Shown: in pieces, positions 52,366-61,438 of the stretch
Layout: each line of letters opens with the position of its first letter
Numbering within the stretch: position 1 is the first letter of the stretch
NCBI RefSeq assembly: GCF_000018405.1
Contig: NC_009943.1
Span: forward strand, 809,001-873,000
From: Desulfosudis oleivorans Hxd3
GTDB taxonomy: Bacteria > Desulfobacterota > Desulfobacteria > Desulfobacterales > Desulfosudaceae
DNA: 64,000 bases
Direction: 5' to 3'
Notes under the pieces: generated by a model
Databases searched by the model: none
The model's input: the letters and a program-made list of their open reading frames with translations, nothing else
Told to the model about the DNA's origin: nothing
Program-made: the position numbers and the translations under genes

Positions 52366-52663
52366 CGCGGCCTTTTTATCGGCAATAAAAACAACGGGCT
52401 CCAGCGGGTTTTCCGCGGACCGCTGCCGGTTTCCTTTTCTTTCATCTTTTTACGCCTCCTTTTATGGGGTTGTGATGTTGTAACACTTCAGAATCGTTTA
52501 CTATTTTTATTTTCCGCCGACCTCCTGGCCGGGATCTTTCGTTTTCAAAACAAATTCAGCTAGTTGGATCTTTATTCCTTTCCCGGCCCTGGGTTGGCGC
52601 ATTGTGGTTTTTTATCGTTTTTCCGCACCGGGTTGTCTCCCTGCTTTCCGGTATTTCCGGTAA
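52366..52663 (-). promoter_or_regulatory. CRISPR leader region
   Basis: The ~300-bp AT-richer stretch between the Cas02710 gene stop and the first repeat. It contains a ribosome-binding-like AAGGAGGCG followed by ATG at 52445 (minus) that opens a 33-codon frame ending inside the first repeat (TGT TAG). No clean -35/-10 pair was found. Otherwise nothing recognised. Confidence 0.6.
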
Positions 52664-53950
52664 TCAAAAAACAACGACCGGAAACCGGGGCACGTCCGAG
52701 ACCTGAAAGATGTTTAACGACACAATAAAATCCCGCAGGGACATGTACGCCGCTTCCCTGGCCGACCGGAATCCGTGGGCCAGAAACGAGTGGTTCCGGG
52801 AATCCTGTATTTTTAGAAACGAGTCCTTTTGGTCATAAAACTGAAGACCCAGGTCGTCGCCCATCTCTTTTAGCAGGCTATACCCGGCTGCCATGGAAAT
52901 CTTGATGGTTTTGCTTTCCGGATCCATGTACTTTTCTTCATAAATGGATTTCAGGCCGGCCGGCAGTTTTTCCGGCGCCGCGTTTGACGTGTCGATGCCG
53001 TTTGTGTCCATCAGCCGCTGCTGGCCCGCCATTTCCACGATGCGATAAAGGCGGAGCACGGCGTCATCGGTTTTGCCTTCGTCAAACCGGCGTTCGGCAT
53101 TGGCAAACAGGTCCAGGATGTATGCCGGGCATGGTTTTTCTCCGCATCCGGCGGCATCCGCAAGGAACGGCAGCAGTGCCTTTGCGGCTTTGGCGAACGC
53201 CTGGACGCCTTTATTCTCATCATCCAGCAGCTCGTCTATTTCGCATTTTTCAAAACGCCGAACAGCGGTTTTGTGACGCAGCAAATCCCATTCATGAAAG
53301 CCTTCGATCATCAGCCCGATTTTCTTGTACACAAGTCTCCGGTTGACGTTTTTTTCAGCCAGGTCCGCGCAAAGCTGGCCGGCCGCCTTGAACTGGTGGC
53401 GGTTAAACAGCAATGCGATTTTCTTTCGTTCCTCCACGGCCAGAAAATCCCAGGGGTTGACGCTTTGAAACACCTTTTCGGCCCCGTTTTCCACGGTGCC
53501 CACGTTCCCCCTGGTGCGGCGGGTTCCGCCCACATAGGAGAAAGAAAACCCGTGGGTGATGGCCGCAAGCGACAGGGCAACCGACATGTTCTTGGTGCCG
53601 CCGGTGTAATCCACAATGACGCTGTCCCGGCTGTGGCCCCGGCCGATGACGCGGGCCACGGCCTCCTCGGCCTTTTTGTGGCAGTGCAGCAGGTCGTTGA
53701 CGTTTTCAGCCAGGGTGACCTCGCTTTGCAACTCAAGGCCGGCGGCCTTTATCGCGCCTTTAATCTCCATTACCTTGTCCAGGGTCTCTTGAGAGGCGAA
53801 AAAGGAGACAAATACCGGCCGAAAGTGGCGGATGGACTCGATCACCGGCGCGGGCGTGCCGCCCACGGAAACGATCATGGCCCCTGCGGCCCCGTCGCTG
53901 TTCGGTTTGTTCATTTGCAAAAAATCCCTGTTTTGTGGATTTGCTGTCAT
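52664..53950 (-). CDS. Cas02710-family CARF-HEPN ribonuclease (Csm6-like)
   Basis: 428 aa. N-terminal CARF (cyclic-oligoadenylate sensor) with S-V-G-G-T-P-A-P-V after the first strand and D-Y-T-G-G-T-K (114-120), the family signature. The C-terminal part is a HEPN domain with R-N-H-S-F-L-A-H (R385, H392, R-x6-H), the catalytic dyad of HEPN RNases. It resembles the TIGR02710 family used instead of Csm6 in some type III loci: cOA made by Cas10 would switch on non-specific RNA cleavage. Start at 53950 is 27 bp after csm5; an in-frame Met at 53914 is an alternative. Confidence 0.85.
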   Translation of the reverse strand: MTANPQNRDFLQMNKPNSDGAAGAMIVSVGGTPAPVIESIRHFRPVFVSFFASQETLDKVMEIKGAIKAAGLELQSEVTLAENVNDLLHCHKKAEEAVARVIGRGHSRDSVIVDYTGGTKNMSVALSLAAITHGFSFSYVGGTRRTRGNVGTVENGAEKVFQSVNPWDFLAVEERKKIALLFNRHQFKAAGQLCADLAEKNVNRRLVYKKIGLMIEGFHEWDLLRHKTAVRRFEKCEIDELLDDENKGVQAFAKAAKALLPFLADAAGCGEKPCPAYILDLFANAERRFDEGKTDDAVLRLYRIVEMAGQQRLMDTNGIDTSNAAPEKLPAGLKSIYEEKYMDPESKTIKISMAAGYSLLKEMGDDLGLQFYDQKDSFLKIQDSRNHSFLAHGFRSAREAAYMSLRDFIVSLNIFQVSDVPRFPVVVF

Positions 53951-53977
53951 ATGGCCGACCCTTGAATCTTTGACTCG

Positions 53978-55153
53978 TCAATAACGGCTTACGCCCTGCT
54001 CCTGGTCAAGGGTCAGTATCAGCCAGCCAAAGGGCATGGCGGGCTGGCCGTTTTCCATGGTGCAGCGCGTCCGGGTGGAGCCTTGGGTGATGGGCTCTCT
54101 TTTTTTCGCGTGCCAGCCCTGCCGCAATTCATCGACCGACAGGGACTCAAAATGGGAGAAATGGCCGACCCGGATTAACATGCGGCGGTTGACGTATTCG
54201 CGATGGTCCCAAACGTCGACCGATGGATTGATGCTGATCGTTTGCCCGTTATCCAGTTGCCCCAGAGGAAAAAGTTTCTCAATGGCCTTCCAGGAGGTAT
54301 CGTCGGCTTCTTTGTTGTCAAAGCGGGCTGCTTCGTCAATCATCCTGGCCCAGTAAAACCGGTTGCAGGCGTCCATGATCAGATCAATATTTAGTTCTCT
54401 GCCCAGGTTCTCTTTCACGCCGGGACGTTTCATTGCCTTGCTGTCAAGGCGTATGGAGACAGTAAACTCAGGCGGGGTTGCCGCGTCGGCCTTTGATTGG
54501 ACCCGCTCGACCCACATCTGAATGCCCTTTGCCCCGGAATTCTCGGCCCAGTCGATGCGGGTGGAATTGTCCGGAAGTTCGGCGTCCGACACGTGAATGA
54601 GCCGGAAAACATCCTTGTGCGTTTCGCTTTTGCGACAGTTGAGAGCCGTTTCCTCCAGAGCCACGCATTTTTTCTTTATGTCGCGTTCGGCCTGGACTTT
54701 TTGGTGAACAGAGGGCCGGGTGTTTGCGTCGATGTTGGCAAAATAATTCACCACCGCCGTTCGTATCGCGCCTTTGATGGAAGAACCAGGGACATAAACA
54801 CTGCCGGTGTGGGGGTTGCGCGGCATCATGGAAACGATAAACCGGTTGTTTGGATTGGATGCCTTGGCCGTATATTCTTTTATGAAAGCATCGGACGCGT
54901 CTATGGTGTTCATGGCATGACGCTGGATATCCAGATGATGCCCAAGAAAATTTTGCATTTCCTTCAGGTCGGCCCGGTCGGCAAAGGCGGCAAACCGGGT
55001 CTTTTCTTCTGGAGAAAGGTCTTTAATAACCCGTGCGGTATTGAATTGCACCAGCGTTTCATCCTTGATCAGGAATTCGGTGGGGTCGATTTCACAGCCG
55101 CAGCCGATGTGAATGGGTGTCAGTGCCTGGGCCTTGAAGTGATATGTGGTCAT
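53978..55153 (-). CDS. csm5: Csm5, type III-A RAMP protein (Cas7-like)
   Basis: 391 aa. RAMP-fold subunit near the 3' end of the crRNA in the Csm complex. Typical features: L-T-P-I-H-I-G-C-G near the N-terminus, V-P-G-S-S-I-K-G-A-I-R-T near residue 125 and the C-terminal G-S-T-R-T-R and P-F-G-W. The gene start overlaps the csm4 stop by four bases, so the two are translationally coupled. Confidence 0.9.
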   Translation of the reverse strand: MTTYHFKAQALTPIHIGCGCEIDPTEFLIKDETLVQFNTARVIKDLSPEEKTRFAAFADRADLKEMQNFLGHHLDIQRHAMNTIDASDAFIKEYTAKASNPNNRFIVSMMPRNPHTGSVYVPGSSIKGAIRTAVVNYFANIDANTRPSVHQKVQAERDIKKKCVALEETALNCRKSETHKDVFRLIHVSDAELPDNSTRIDWAENSGAKGIQMWVERVQSKADAATPPEFTVSIRLDSKAMKRPGVKENLGRELNIDLIMDACNRFYWARMIDEAARFDNKEADDTSWKAIEKLFPLGQLDNGQTISINPSVDVWDHREYVNRRMLIRVGHFSHFESLSVDELRQGWHAKKREPITQGSTRTRCTMENGQPAMPFGWLILTLDQEQGVSRY

Positions 55154-56082
55154 GGCGTCACCTCCGTAAAATAGGTGGGCAGGTGAAAAGCATAGTGTCG
55201 GATGAAGCCGAGGCTTTCGTCATGGTGGACCTTTCCCAGCAGTTTTCCAAAGGGCGGATCCCCAGCCGGGTCGAAGGTGGCGCCGGGCCGGGCCATGAGA
55301 ATCGGGTATTTAAAGGGACTGCGGCCGCCTGTAGCAAAATGGCCACCCAGTTTGCCATAGTGGGTGTGGAGCTTGTACCTGGGGTTTTGCATCGCCGGGG
55401 TGATGACACCGTGGGAAAGGCTCATGGCCCGATTGCCCGTGCCGGCAAACAGCGCTGTTTCTTCTTTGATTTCGAAGCTAAAACTTCCCCGGCCGGTGCT
55501 GGCATTGGCCCCGAATCCGGACTGGCCAATAAAGGCAAGCGAACTTTCCAGTCGCTTCCGGCAAGCCGGGTCGGCGGCCGCGAAAATTTGGAACCGCTGA
55601 TTTTCTCCCGGCCACTTGATGTTTTCCACGAACAGGCCGCCGGCATCCGGGGTGCGGCCGGAGTTCCGGTCAATGCAATTGTGAAAAAGATGGCCTGATT
55701 CCAGTCCACTGTGGTTCTCGGGGGTGATTTTTTTCAGCCCCTCCAGCAGGGCTGGCTCATTTAACTGATCCCGGAGGGAAAGAAAGAGGCGTTCTGGAAT
55801 ATAGGCTGTCTTAGCGACATTTTTGCTGAGGCTGAACGCTTCCAGGGAGGGTTTCCCGCCTTTTTTCGCGGCCGGCGGCAGCAATGGCAGGGGCAGCATG
55901 TTTTCCGGTATCCGGCTGGAAAAGAGCCAGGGAGAGGACTCCTGCTCCCTCATCCATTGAGCAAGGGCCGATTCGCCTTCGAGATATCGAATGGCCCAGG
56001 CCATGTGCCCCCAGATCGTTCCGGACACCCATTCCGTGGTCAGCGGGCCTGACGGCGTGATGATGATGCGAAAGTAAGCCAT
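55150..56082 (-). CDS. csm4: Csm4, type III-A RAMP protein (Cas5-like)
   Basis: 310 aa. Cas5-family subunit that grips the 5' tag of the crRNA and contacts Cas10. Recognisable by the glycine-rich loop near S-G-T-I-W-G-H (about 20-26), the G-F-G-A-N-A-S-T-G-R-G segment and the C-terminal H-Y-G-K-L-G-G-H-F-A-T. Two bases separate it from csm3, and it overlaps csm5. Confidence 0.88.
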   Translation of the reverse strand: MAYFRIIITPSGPLTTEWVSGTIWGHMAWAIRYLEGESALAQWMREQESSPWLFSSRIPENMLPLPLLPPAAKKGGKPSLEAFSLSKNVAKTAYIPERLFLSLRDQLNEPALLEGLKKITPENHSGLESGHLFHNCIDRNSGRTPDAGGLFVENIKWPGENQRFQIFAAADPACRKRLESSLAFIGQSGFGANASTGRGSFSFEIKEETALFAGTGNRAMSLSHGVITPAMQNPRYKLHTHYGKLGGHFATGGRSPFKYPILMARPGATFDPAGDPPFGKLLGKVHHDESLGFIRHYAFHLPTYFTEVTP

Positions 56083-56084
56083 AA

Positions 56085-56813
56085 TTACGCGACCTTTTGT
56101 TGTTTAATCAGTTTAGAGACGTCGATGGATTCAAACTTTGCCTGAATGTCCTGGCCGTCTTTTTTGAGCTTGTCAAAACGGATGCGGCCATAACCGCGGG
56201 AGCCTGAGCCGCCCAGGGCATCCTGTTCCAGCAGGCGCATAATCGCAAACAGGTTGTCCAGATTATCCACATCGGTCCGGCCTTCATCGTTCGTGTCAAA
56301 AATCCGGTAGACCATCTCAAAGTCAAAAAGCGAGCCGGCCGGCACCCGTTCTGTCTTGCGGATACCAGGGCCAGCCTTACCCTGAATCCGGTCGATGTTG
56401 TTTTCAAATTTTTCCTCGGTCAAAGGGAGCCCCCGGTCGATGATCCGCTCTTTCCATTCCTTATTCAGGCAGGCGTCCCGGACGATCAGCCGGGTGGGGC
56501 CGGCATCCCAGTTTTTGCTGGTGGTGCCGAAGATCCGGAGAATGGGGTCTGCCGCCAGTTTGTCCGGGCCGGTCTCGCCGCCGCCTTCCCAGGTTTTGCC
56601 CGAGTCTTCCACACACCCGGTGACCCACTCCATCAGGCACCGCAGTTTTCCTTTGAGTGACGAGCCCGGGATATAAGGCTCGCCGGTATAGGGGTTTTTA
56701 ACGACCGGATTGTCAACGCCGCCGATTTCAACGGCGTCCTTGCCGGCGCCGATGTGAAGTCCGGTCAGTATTTCTATCTGGCCAGTTATCAAGTAAGAGG
56801 TGGTCAGCTTCAT
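56085..56813 (-). CDS. csm3: Csm3, backbone RNase of the type III-A complex (Cas7)
   Basis: 242 aa. Repeated backbone subunit that cuts target RNA every six nucleotides. The catalytic aspartate is present (Asp34 in I-G-G-V-D-N-P-V-V), followed by P-Y-I-P-G-S-S-L-K-G-K-L-R and the C-terminal glycine-rich G-G-S-G-S-R-G-Y-G-R-I. So the complex should be able to cleave target RNA. 20 bp after csm2. Confidence 0.95.
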   Translation of the reverse strand: MKLTTSYLITGQIEILTGLHIGAGKDAVEIGGVDNPVVKNPYTGEPYIPGSSLKGKLRCLMEWVTGCVEDSGKTWEGGGETGPDKLAADPILRIFGTTSKNWDAGPTRLIVRDACLNKEWKERIIDRGLPLTEEKFENNIDRIQGKAGPGIRKTERVPAGSLFDFEMVYRIFDTNDEGRTDVDNLDNLFAIMRLLEQDALGGSGSRGYGRIRFDKLKKDGQDIQAKFESIDVSKLIKQQKVA

Positions 56814-56833
56814 GGTCGAACTCTCCTTTTACG

Positions 56834-57328
56834 TTATTTTTCCGGTGAATAAAACTTGTGAAAGGCCACCACGGCTTCAAACACTTTTAAAAATCCTTTA
56901 AAATCGGCCAGGTCTTTGATGGAAGCCACGTGGTCAAAAATGAACTGGGTAAAGGCCCTGGGTGCTACTTTTCGTTTTTCCGCGTAAACCGCCTTGGCCT
57001 TGAACATGACGATCAACGCCCGGTCCCGTTCGAAATTGGCCTGCTGCTCCTGAAGGTCCCCCGACATGATTTTTCGTTCAATGGCTTTCAAATCATCATA
57101 GAAACGCCGCATCTGGGTCGCCTTCAAGCCTTTAAAATTTTCGGCGTCAGTTCTCGCCTGGTCATCCAGCAGTTCGGGCTTCAGTCGCTTTTTTTTCTCA
57201 TCCGAATAGTAGCTCAACGGTTTTGGCGTTGGCAATTGCGGGGGCGGGCTCTGGCTGCCATAGGTCGGGCGGCCCGCGCCCTGCTGACCATGAGGTTTGT
57301 ATCCTGAATGTCTGTTGGGTTGTACCAT
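56834..57328 (-). CDS. csm2: Csm2, small subunit of the type III-A complex (Cas11)
   Basis: 164 aa, longer than common Csm2 because of a disordered Gly/Pro/Gln-rich N-terminal ~50 residues (P-N-R-H-S-G-Y-K-P-H-G). The helical core (R-R-F-Y-D-D-L-K-A, R-A-F-T-Q-F-I-F-D-H-V) is the Csm2 part. Lies between cas10 and csm3, its usual place. Confidence 0.85.
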   Translation of the reverse strand: MVQPNRHSGYKPHGQQGAGRPTYGSQSPPPQLPTPKPLSYYSDEKKKRLKPELLDDQARTDAENFKGLKATQMRRFYDDLKAIERKIMSGDLQEQQANFERDRALIVMFKAKAVYAEKRKVAPRAFTQFIFDHVASIKDLADFKGFLKVFEAVVAFHKFYSPEK

Positions 57329-57346
57329 GGCTCCTCCTTTGTGATG

Positions 57347-59884
57347 TTATTTCCGGTTTCTATATAAAGCGATGGTGATCGGCAGCCGCCACCCGGTGAT
57401 GCCGGGTTCATTGGCAACCGTGTGAAACATATTGTCCAGGCCCAGCCGCTTGAGCCATTCGGCTATGCTTCGGGCTTTTTCGTCCTTTTTGCCGGGAACA
57501 TTGCGGGCTAAATGATAGGCCAGCTTGGCCCGCCAGCCGGCCTTGCTCACATCACCTTTAGCCACTTCTTCCGCGTCTCCGGCGAGGGTGAGAATTTGAT
57601 AGACAAAGCCCGTGCCGACCTTCTGTTTCCCCTGCATCCGGTCATGAATCCATTGGGCGCTATCAAGGGTCTGGCTAAATTGTGGCCATATCATGGGGGC
57701 GCCGGTGTAGGGGCAGATTCTGTCTTTGGTTTCCGGGTCGTGCTGTTTGGCCCTTTCGAGAAGCTCCTCTGCCTCGCCTACGGCCCGGTTTACCGGGTAG
57801 TTGGCGTGCAGAAGGGAAAGCCCGGCGGAAATCGTGAGGTTGGGGTTGTTGCCGGTATAGGCGCCGAAGGATTCCCGCATCCGTTTGGCAAGATGGTGCA
57901 TCTGGCGCCAGGGCCCGATGAGCAGCAGGTCGTCGCCGCCGGCGTAAATCGTGTAGGTGTCCGGGAAGTCGTTTTTGATGACCCCCTGAAGATAGCCGGT
58001 GAAATAAAGGTCCATCATTCGTGAAAGCTGGGCCAGGCGGGAAAGGGTGAAACGGCTCTTCTGTTGATCCTCGCGCTTCAAGCCATAACTGAAAACATAT
58101 CCGAGAAAGTCCACGTCCGCTTTTAACAGGCCGAGAAAAGGCTTGCCCCGGTAGTCGTTGTCTTCATGGCTGAACTCTTTTGCCTCGGCGCCGATATGGG
58201 CAAAGGTTTTGGGCATGCCGTGGAAATACTGGTTATCTTCTTTTGGAACTCCGTCATACTTCGGATCCTGAAGGTCACGTTCGTCAGAAAACCTGGGAAT
58301 ATGGTTGGCCAGAATGCGCCAAGCCCAAGGAGCCTTATCGCTTTCCGGCTTCAGTCTGCGGATGGAAACGGCTGTATCCGGCCTGACGCCGGTCGGTTCC
58401 TGTTTCAATAAAAAGAGATGCAAACCCAGCACGGGAATGGCGTTTTTGTCTTCGGTTTCACCTTTTTCCCAGACCAGGTGGTTGGCACTGGTAAGGCGGC
58501 GGCCAAGTTCGAATTCTTTCTGGCATGTGCGGCAACGGTATTCATCTTCACTGTGATCCTCGGCCAGCCTGACGCCGCAGGTGGAGCAGGCTTTGTCGTA
58601 TCGAAATTCACGTTTGATGACGCCCTGTTGGCAGGCGCCGAGCGACCGGTGTTTGGCGTTTTCGACGGCAAGGGCCAGGTCGGCCATGATGCCGTGAAGT
58701 CCGTTGGACTTGAAGGACTGGCCGGGGAAGCAGGGACTGGCGGCCAGGTGGAAGGCCAGGCTGCCGGTGTAGTTTTCCAGCAGCCATTGATCAATGTCGC
58801 GCTGGAGCGATTCCATCCGCTGTTCCATGTCAGGCGTGACGGGCGCGAGAATCAGAAACCGCCCTCCTGCCTGTTGGATGATGCATGACAGGGGCAGGGA
58901 AAACGTTTCCAATGTCTCCAGCGCGGCGGCCTCGGTGATGGCGGAAAGCATAAAGGACCTTGCTCGCAGAATTTTGCTCACGCCCTTTACGCCCTGACTT
59001 TCCAGCGTGAATAGCGTGGACTGAAGGCCGGAAAGGTCGCCGGCAATAAACTGGAATTTTGGGAGAGACTCGTTTTTTACAGCCTCCGGGTTTTCAAGCT
59101 CGCCTTTTTCCTCATGATAGCGGTAGAGACAGGCTGCGATGGCCGCCGTGGTCCGTGAGTGGTCGAACAGGGATATATCGGGGATGTCCATGGTGCTGGA
59201 GGGGATGGCCCAGGTGTGCCTTTCCAGAAGGCCAAGGAGTACCTCCTCAAAAAGCCGGGGCGAAAGCTCTGGCATATCCTTGATTTTTTGAAATTCCTGA
59301 ATCCATAATTCCGTAACCGCCTTATAATTTTCGGGAAGCGATGGGCTTTCCCCGGTCCAGGGCAGGGGGATCAAGGCCGCTGGGGCATGGGGATTGAGAA
59401 CAGACAGAGTATAAGCGTTTTTTGTCGGCGCCGGTCGCTTGGGATCAATGACAATTTCATCGAAAACAGATTGCAGGGGCAAGCGCCTGTAAGTTTCCCT
59501 GGACGAAGTCTCTTCCTCCTCCTCGTCTTTTTCTCTTCTGTCCATGCCGGAAGAGTATCTGTCGGCCAGGGCGATCATCCAGGCCATGGCTTTTTCCGGA
59601 GCTTTATCTGGCGCATGATGGAAACTCGCGGCATCGGCGACGTGTTTCAGCACGGTGCCATCTGGAAACGAAATTTTCCGCTGTTCAATCCAGTCAAAAA
59701 AAGCATTGGTGAACAGGACATGCTTGTGCGTGTATGCCTGGTGCTTGTTCTTGGGGCAGAGTGTTGACTCCATATCATAGGTTACCCATGGAACGGCTTT
59801 CATGGAGCCATATGCCCGCTGACACATTTTCCCGACGTCATGCAGCAGCGCGCCAAAAATTACTTCGTAAATCGAATATGCCAT
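57347..59884 (-). CDS. csm1: Cas10/Csm1, type III-A large subunit with HD and GGDD
   Basis: 845 aa. N-terminal HD domain with H15-D16 (L-L-H-D-V-G-K), the single-stranded DNase of Cas10. In the middle there is a zinc ribbon C433-x2-C436 / C451-x2-C454. The second palm domain carries G649-G650-D651-D652, the active site for cyclic-oligoadenylate synthesis. Both activities therefore look intact. Starts 11 bp after the APE2256-type CARF gene and leads the csm operon. Confidence 0.95.
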   Translation of the reverse strand: MAYSIYEVIFGALLHDVGKMCQRAYGSMKAVPWVTYDMESTLCPKNKHQAYTHKHVLFTNAFFDWIEQRKISFPDGTVLKHVADAASFHHAPDKAPEKAMAWMIALADRYSSGMDRREKDEEEEETSSRETYRRLPLQSVFDEIVIDPKRPAPTKNAYTLSVLNPHAPAALIPLPWTGESPSLPENYKAVTELWIQEFQKIKDMPELSPRLFEEVLLGLLERHTWAIPSSTMDIPDISLFDHSRTTAAIAACLYRYHEEKGELENPEAVKNESLPKFQFIAGDLSGLQSTLFTLESQGVKGVSKILRARSFMLSAITEAAALETLETFSLPLSCIIQQAGGRFLILAPVTPDMEQRMESLQRDIDQWLLENYTGSLAFHLAASPCFPGQSFKSNGLHGIMADLALAVENAKHRSLGACQQGVIKREFRYDKACSTCGVRLAEDHSEDEYRCRTCQKEFELGRRLTSANHLVWEKGETEDKNAIPVLGLHLFLLKQEPTGVRPDTAVSIRRLKPESDKAPWAWRILANHIPRFSDERDLQDPKYDGVPKEDNQYFHGMPKTFAHIGAEAKEFSHEDNDYRGKPFLGLLKADVDFLGYVFSYGLKREDQQKSRFTLSRLAQLSRMMDLYFTGYLQGVIKNDFPDTYTIYAGGDDLLLIGPWRQMHHLAKRMRESFGAYTGNNPNLTISAGLSLLHANYPVNRAVGEAEELLERAKQHDPETKDRICPYTGAPMIWPQFSQTLDSAQWIHDRMQGKQKVGTGFVYQILTLAGDAEEVAKGDVSKAGWRAKLAYHLARNVPGKKDEKARSIAEWLKRLGLDNMFHTVANEPGITGWRLPITIALYRNRK

Positions 59885-59895
59885 GACTCCTCCTT

Positions 59896-61002
59896 TTAAA
59901 CAAACCGGCTCGACAGGTCGGCGATGACGGCATCCCGCTGGTCGGCAGTTTTTGCCGTGGTTACGATGTCAAATTTGGTTGTGGCATGCCCGTCGCTGAA
60001 GCTGCCTTCCACCTGGCAGAAGTCTCCTTTGGCCGAGGGGCGGAAATAGTTTTTCAGCGGAAGACTGTAGTGGTGATAATGGGTGTATATCCGCTTCACA
60101 TAGGGCGCCCCGCAAAGTTTTTTCAGCCAGGGCTCAAGGCCGGAATGTCGGCCTTTATTGCTGTCTTCGTATTTAATGACCTTTGCATCGGGCGCGATGC
60201 CCGCATCCGGCGGCAAAAGGCGGCCGCGTTGCTGCTGGAACCGGAAGCAGAACATTTCGTGAAAGAGCTGGCCCGTGGCCGAAAGGCCGACCAGCCGGGT
60301 GTTGTCCACCTCTATTTCGTCTATCAGTCCGGCGAAACGGGGGTCGGCATCGGCGGGATTTTTGTCGAGGCCGTCGCCGGCAAGGTCGAAAAACAGGGAC
60401 GCGTTTGCCAGCCAGAACCCCAGATCGAGTGAAATGGGCTGGGGCGGAAGGGCAATAACCTCGGAAAATTTTTCAAACAGGTAGCAGACCGGGATTTCCA
60501 GGGCCTGGCCGATCATGCCGGCAAACGATATCTGGGCCTTGTACCCGCCCGTGGCGTTGATGAGCACCGATTCGGCCCCGTGTCTTTTAACGATTTCGGC
60601 AATGGCTTTCACCAAGTTGCGCAAGCCCTTGGTCCTGAAGTCGAAGACTGAGCGGTCGGAAAGCCCTTCAAGGGTGACGGTTTCAACCTTGTCAAACCGC
60701 CGGGGGTTCTTGCTGTTTTCGTAGTACGCCTTGAGTATCCGGCCGGTGAGGGCGCCATCTTCGGTGTCGGAAACCAGCAAATAAAGGGCGTTTCTCTGGT
60801 CAAGCAGACCTTTTTCCAGAATGCCGGTGATGGAGTTGATTTCCGCACCGTTGAGCCGGTCGGCCGGGTCTATAACGGAAAGCTCGGACACTATGCCTTG
60901 AACATTGGCCGAACCGATCCATTCCTTGAGTTTTTCATCGGGCGCGTGGGCCAGGTTCTTCTTCAGACTGGTGCCCACAGTACAGACAAGGACATGTTTC
61001 AT
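59896..61002 (-). CDS. APE2256-family CARF protein with uncharacterised C-terminal domain
   Basis: 368 aa from ATG 61002 (AAGGA five bases upstream; an extension to 61125 has no CARF similarity). N-terminal CARF domain with T-V-G-T-S (8-12) and N-A-T-G-G-Y-K (149-155), the ligand-binding signature of the Cas_APE2256 family. Residues about 190-280 may be a winged-helix-type linker; residues about 283-368 are a small basic domain with Tyr/His clusters (Y-T-H-Y-H-H-Y) and V-T-T-A-K-T that I cannot place. CARF-RelE mRNA interferases (Cami1 type) have about this size, so a RelE-like toxin is one possibility. It is the first gene of the cas10 transcript. Confidence 0.75.
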   Translation of the reverse strand: MKHVLVCTVGTSLKKNLAHAPDEKLKEWIGSANVQGIVSELSVIDPADRLNGAEINSITGILEKGLLDQRNALYLLVSDTEDGALTGRILKAYYENSKNPRRFDKVETVTLEGLSDRSVFDFRTKGLRNLVKAIAEIVKRHGAESVLINATGGYKAQISFAGMIGQALEIPVCYLFEKFSEVIALPPQPISLDLGFWLANASLFFDLAGDGLDKNPADADPRFAGLIDEIEVDNTRLVGLSATGQLFHEMFCFRFQQQRGRLLPPDAGIAPDAKVIKYEDSNKGRHSGLEPWLKKLCGAPYVKRIYTHYHHYSLPLKNYFRPSAKGDFCQVEGSFSDGHATTKFDIVTTAKTADQRDAVIADLSSRFV

Positions 61003-61281
61003 GTGATTCCTTTCATTCCGGTGCTCAGCATATCGCCGCCTGTCCGGCCGGGCAACCCTGGCAACGTTGCCGGTGTTCGTTGGTTTCCATCCATAAATGG
61101 CCTTTTCCCGCAATCTCTGGGTCAAACGGCGGGCTTCCTTGTGCGGCGTACGACAGTAGGCCTTCAGTCAGCCCTTGTTCCCCTTGATCTTGCGAAAAAG
61201 TTCTCATTTCTGGATTGGAAACCTTTGTCGTGTCCCCATAATCACTGGATGGACACTCGTTAATTTGTTCGGTGAAGCGAT

Positions 61282-61309
61282 AATCTATGCCGATACTCCA
61301 AACTGTCAC
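61282..61309 (-). promoter_or_regulatory. Candidate promoter of the cas10-csm operon
   Basis: On the minus strand, -35 GTGACA (61304-61309), 16-bp spacer, -10 TAGATT (61282-61287). The -35 box lies inside the downstream copy of a 17-bp direct repeat, so a bound regulator would directly affect transcription. The 5' leader to the CARF start would be about 270 nt. Confidence 0.45.
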
Positions 61310-61342
61310 AAATAATTTGACACTGACTCCAAATTATCACAA
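61295..61342 (-). repeat. Pair of 17-bp direct repeats overlapping the promoter
   Basis: On the minus strand TTGTGATAATTTGGAGT (61342-61326) and TTGTGACAGTTTGGAGT (61311-61295), 15 of 17 identical, 31 bp apart start to start, close to three helical turns. Arranged like binding sites for a dimeric or tandem regulator. Confidence 0.55.
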
Positions 61343-61438
61343 CCGATCGTTCCGGCATCACCATTCTTCCGTGACGGGTGTTTTGTCAATTGTTCTGGGA
61401 TGGCCAGATCATCTGACCCGGTCCGGCTCCATAGCCTT

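Larger units (their letters stand above)
61003..61438. other. 436-bp regulatory region between the two CARF genes
   Basis: No gene is supported. It holds a candidate promoter (61282-61309), two 17-bp direct repeats (61295-61311 and 61326-61342) and a GGCAACGTTGCC palindrome (61060-61071). A 94-codon minus-strand open frame begins within the promoter and has no known relatives that I recognise; it may be leftover coding DNA. Confidence 0.5.

Noticed and set aside
61025-61309. 94-codon minus-strand frame between the two CARF genes
   Set aside because: It would begin inside the predicted promoter, has no ribosome-binding site, and I recognise no family; possibly a gene relic.
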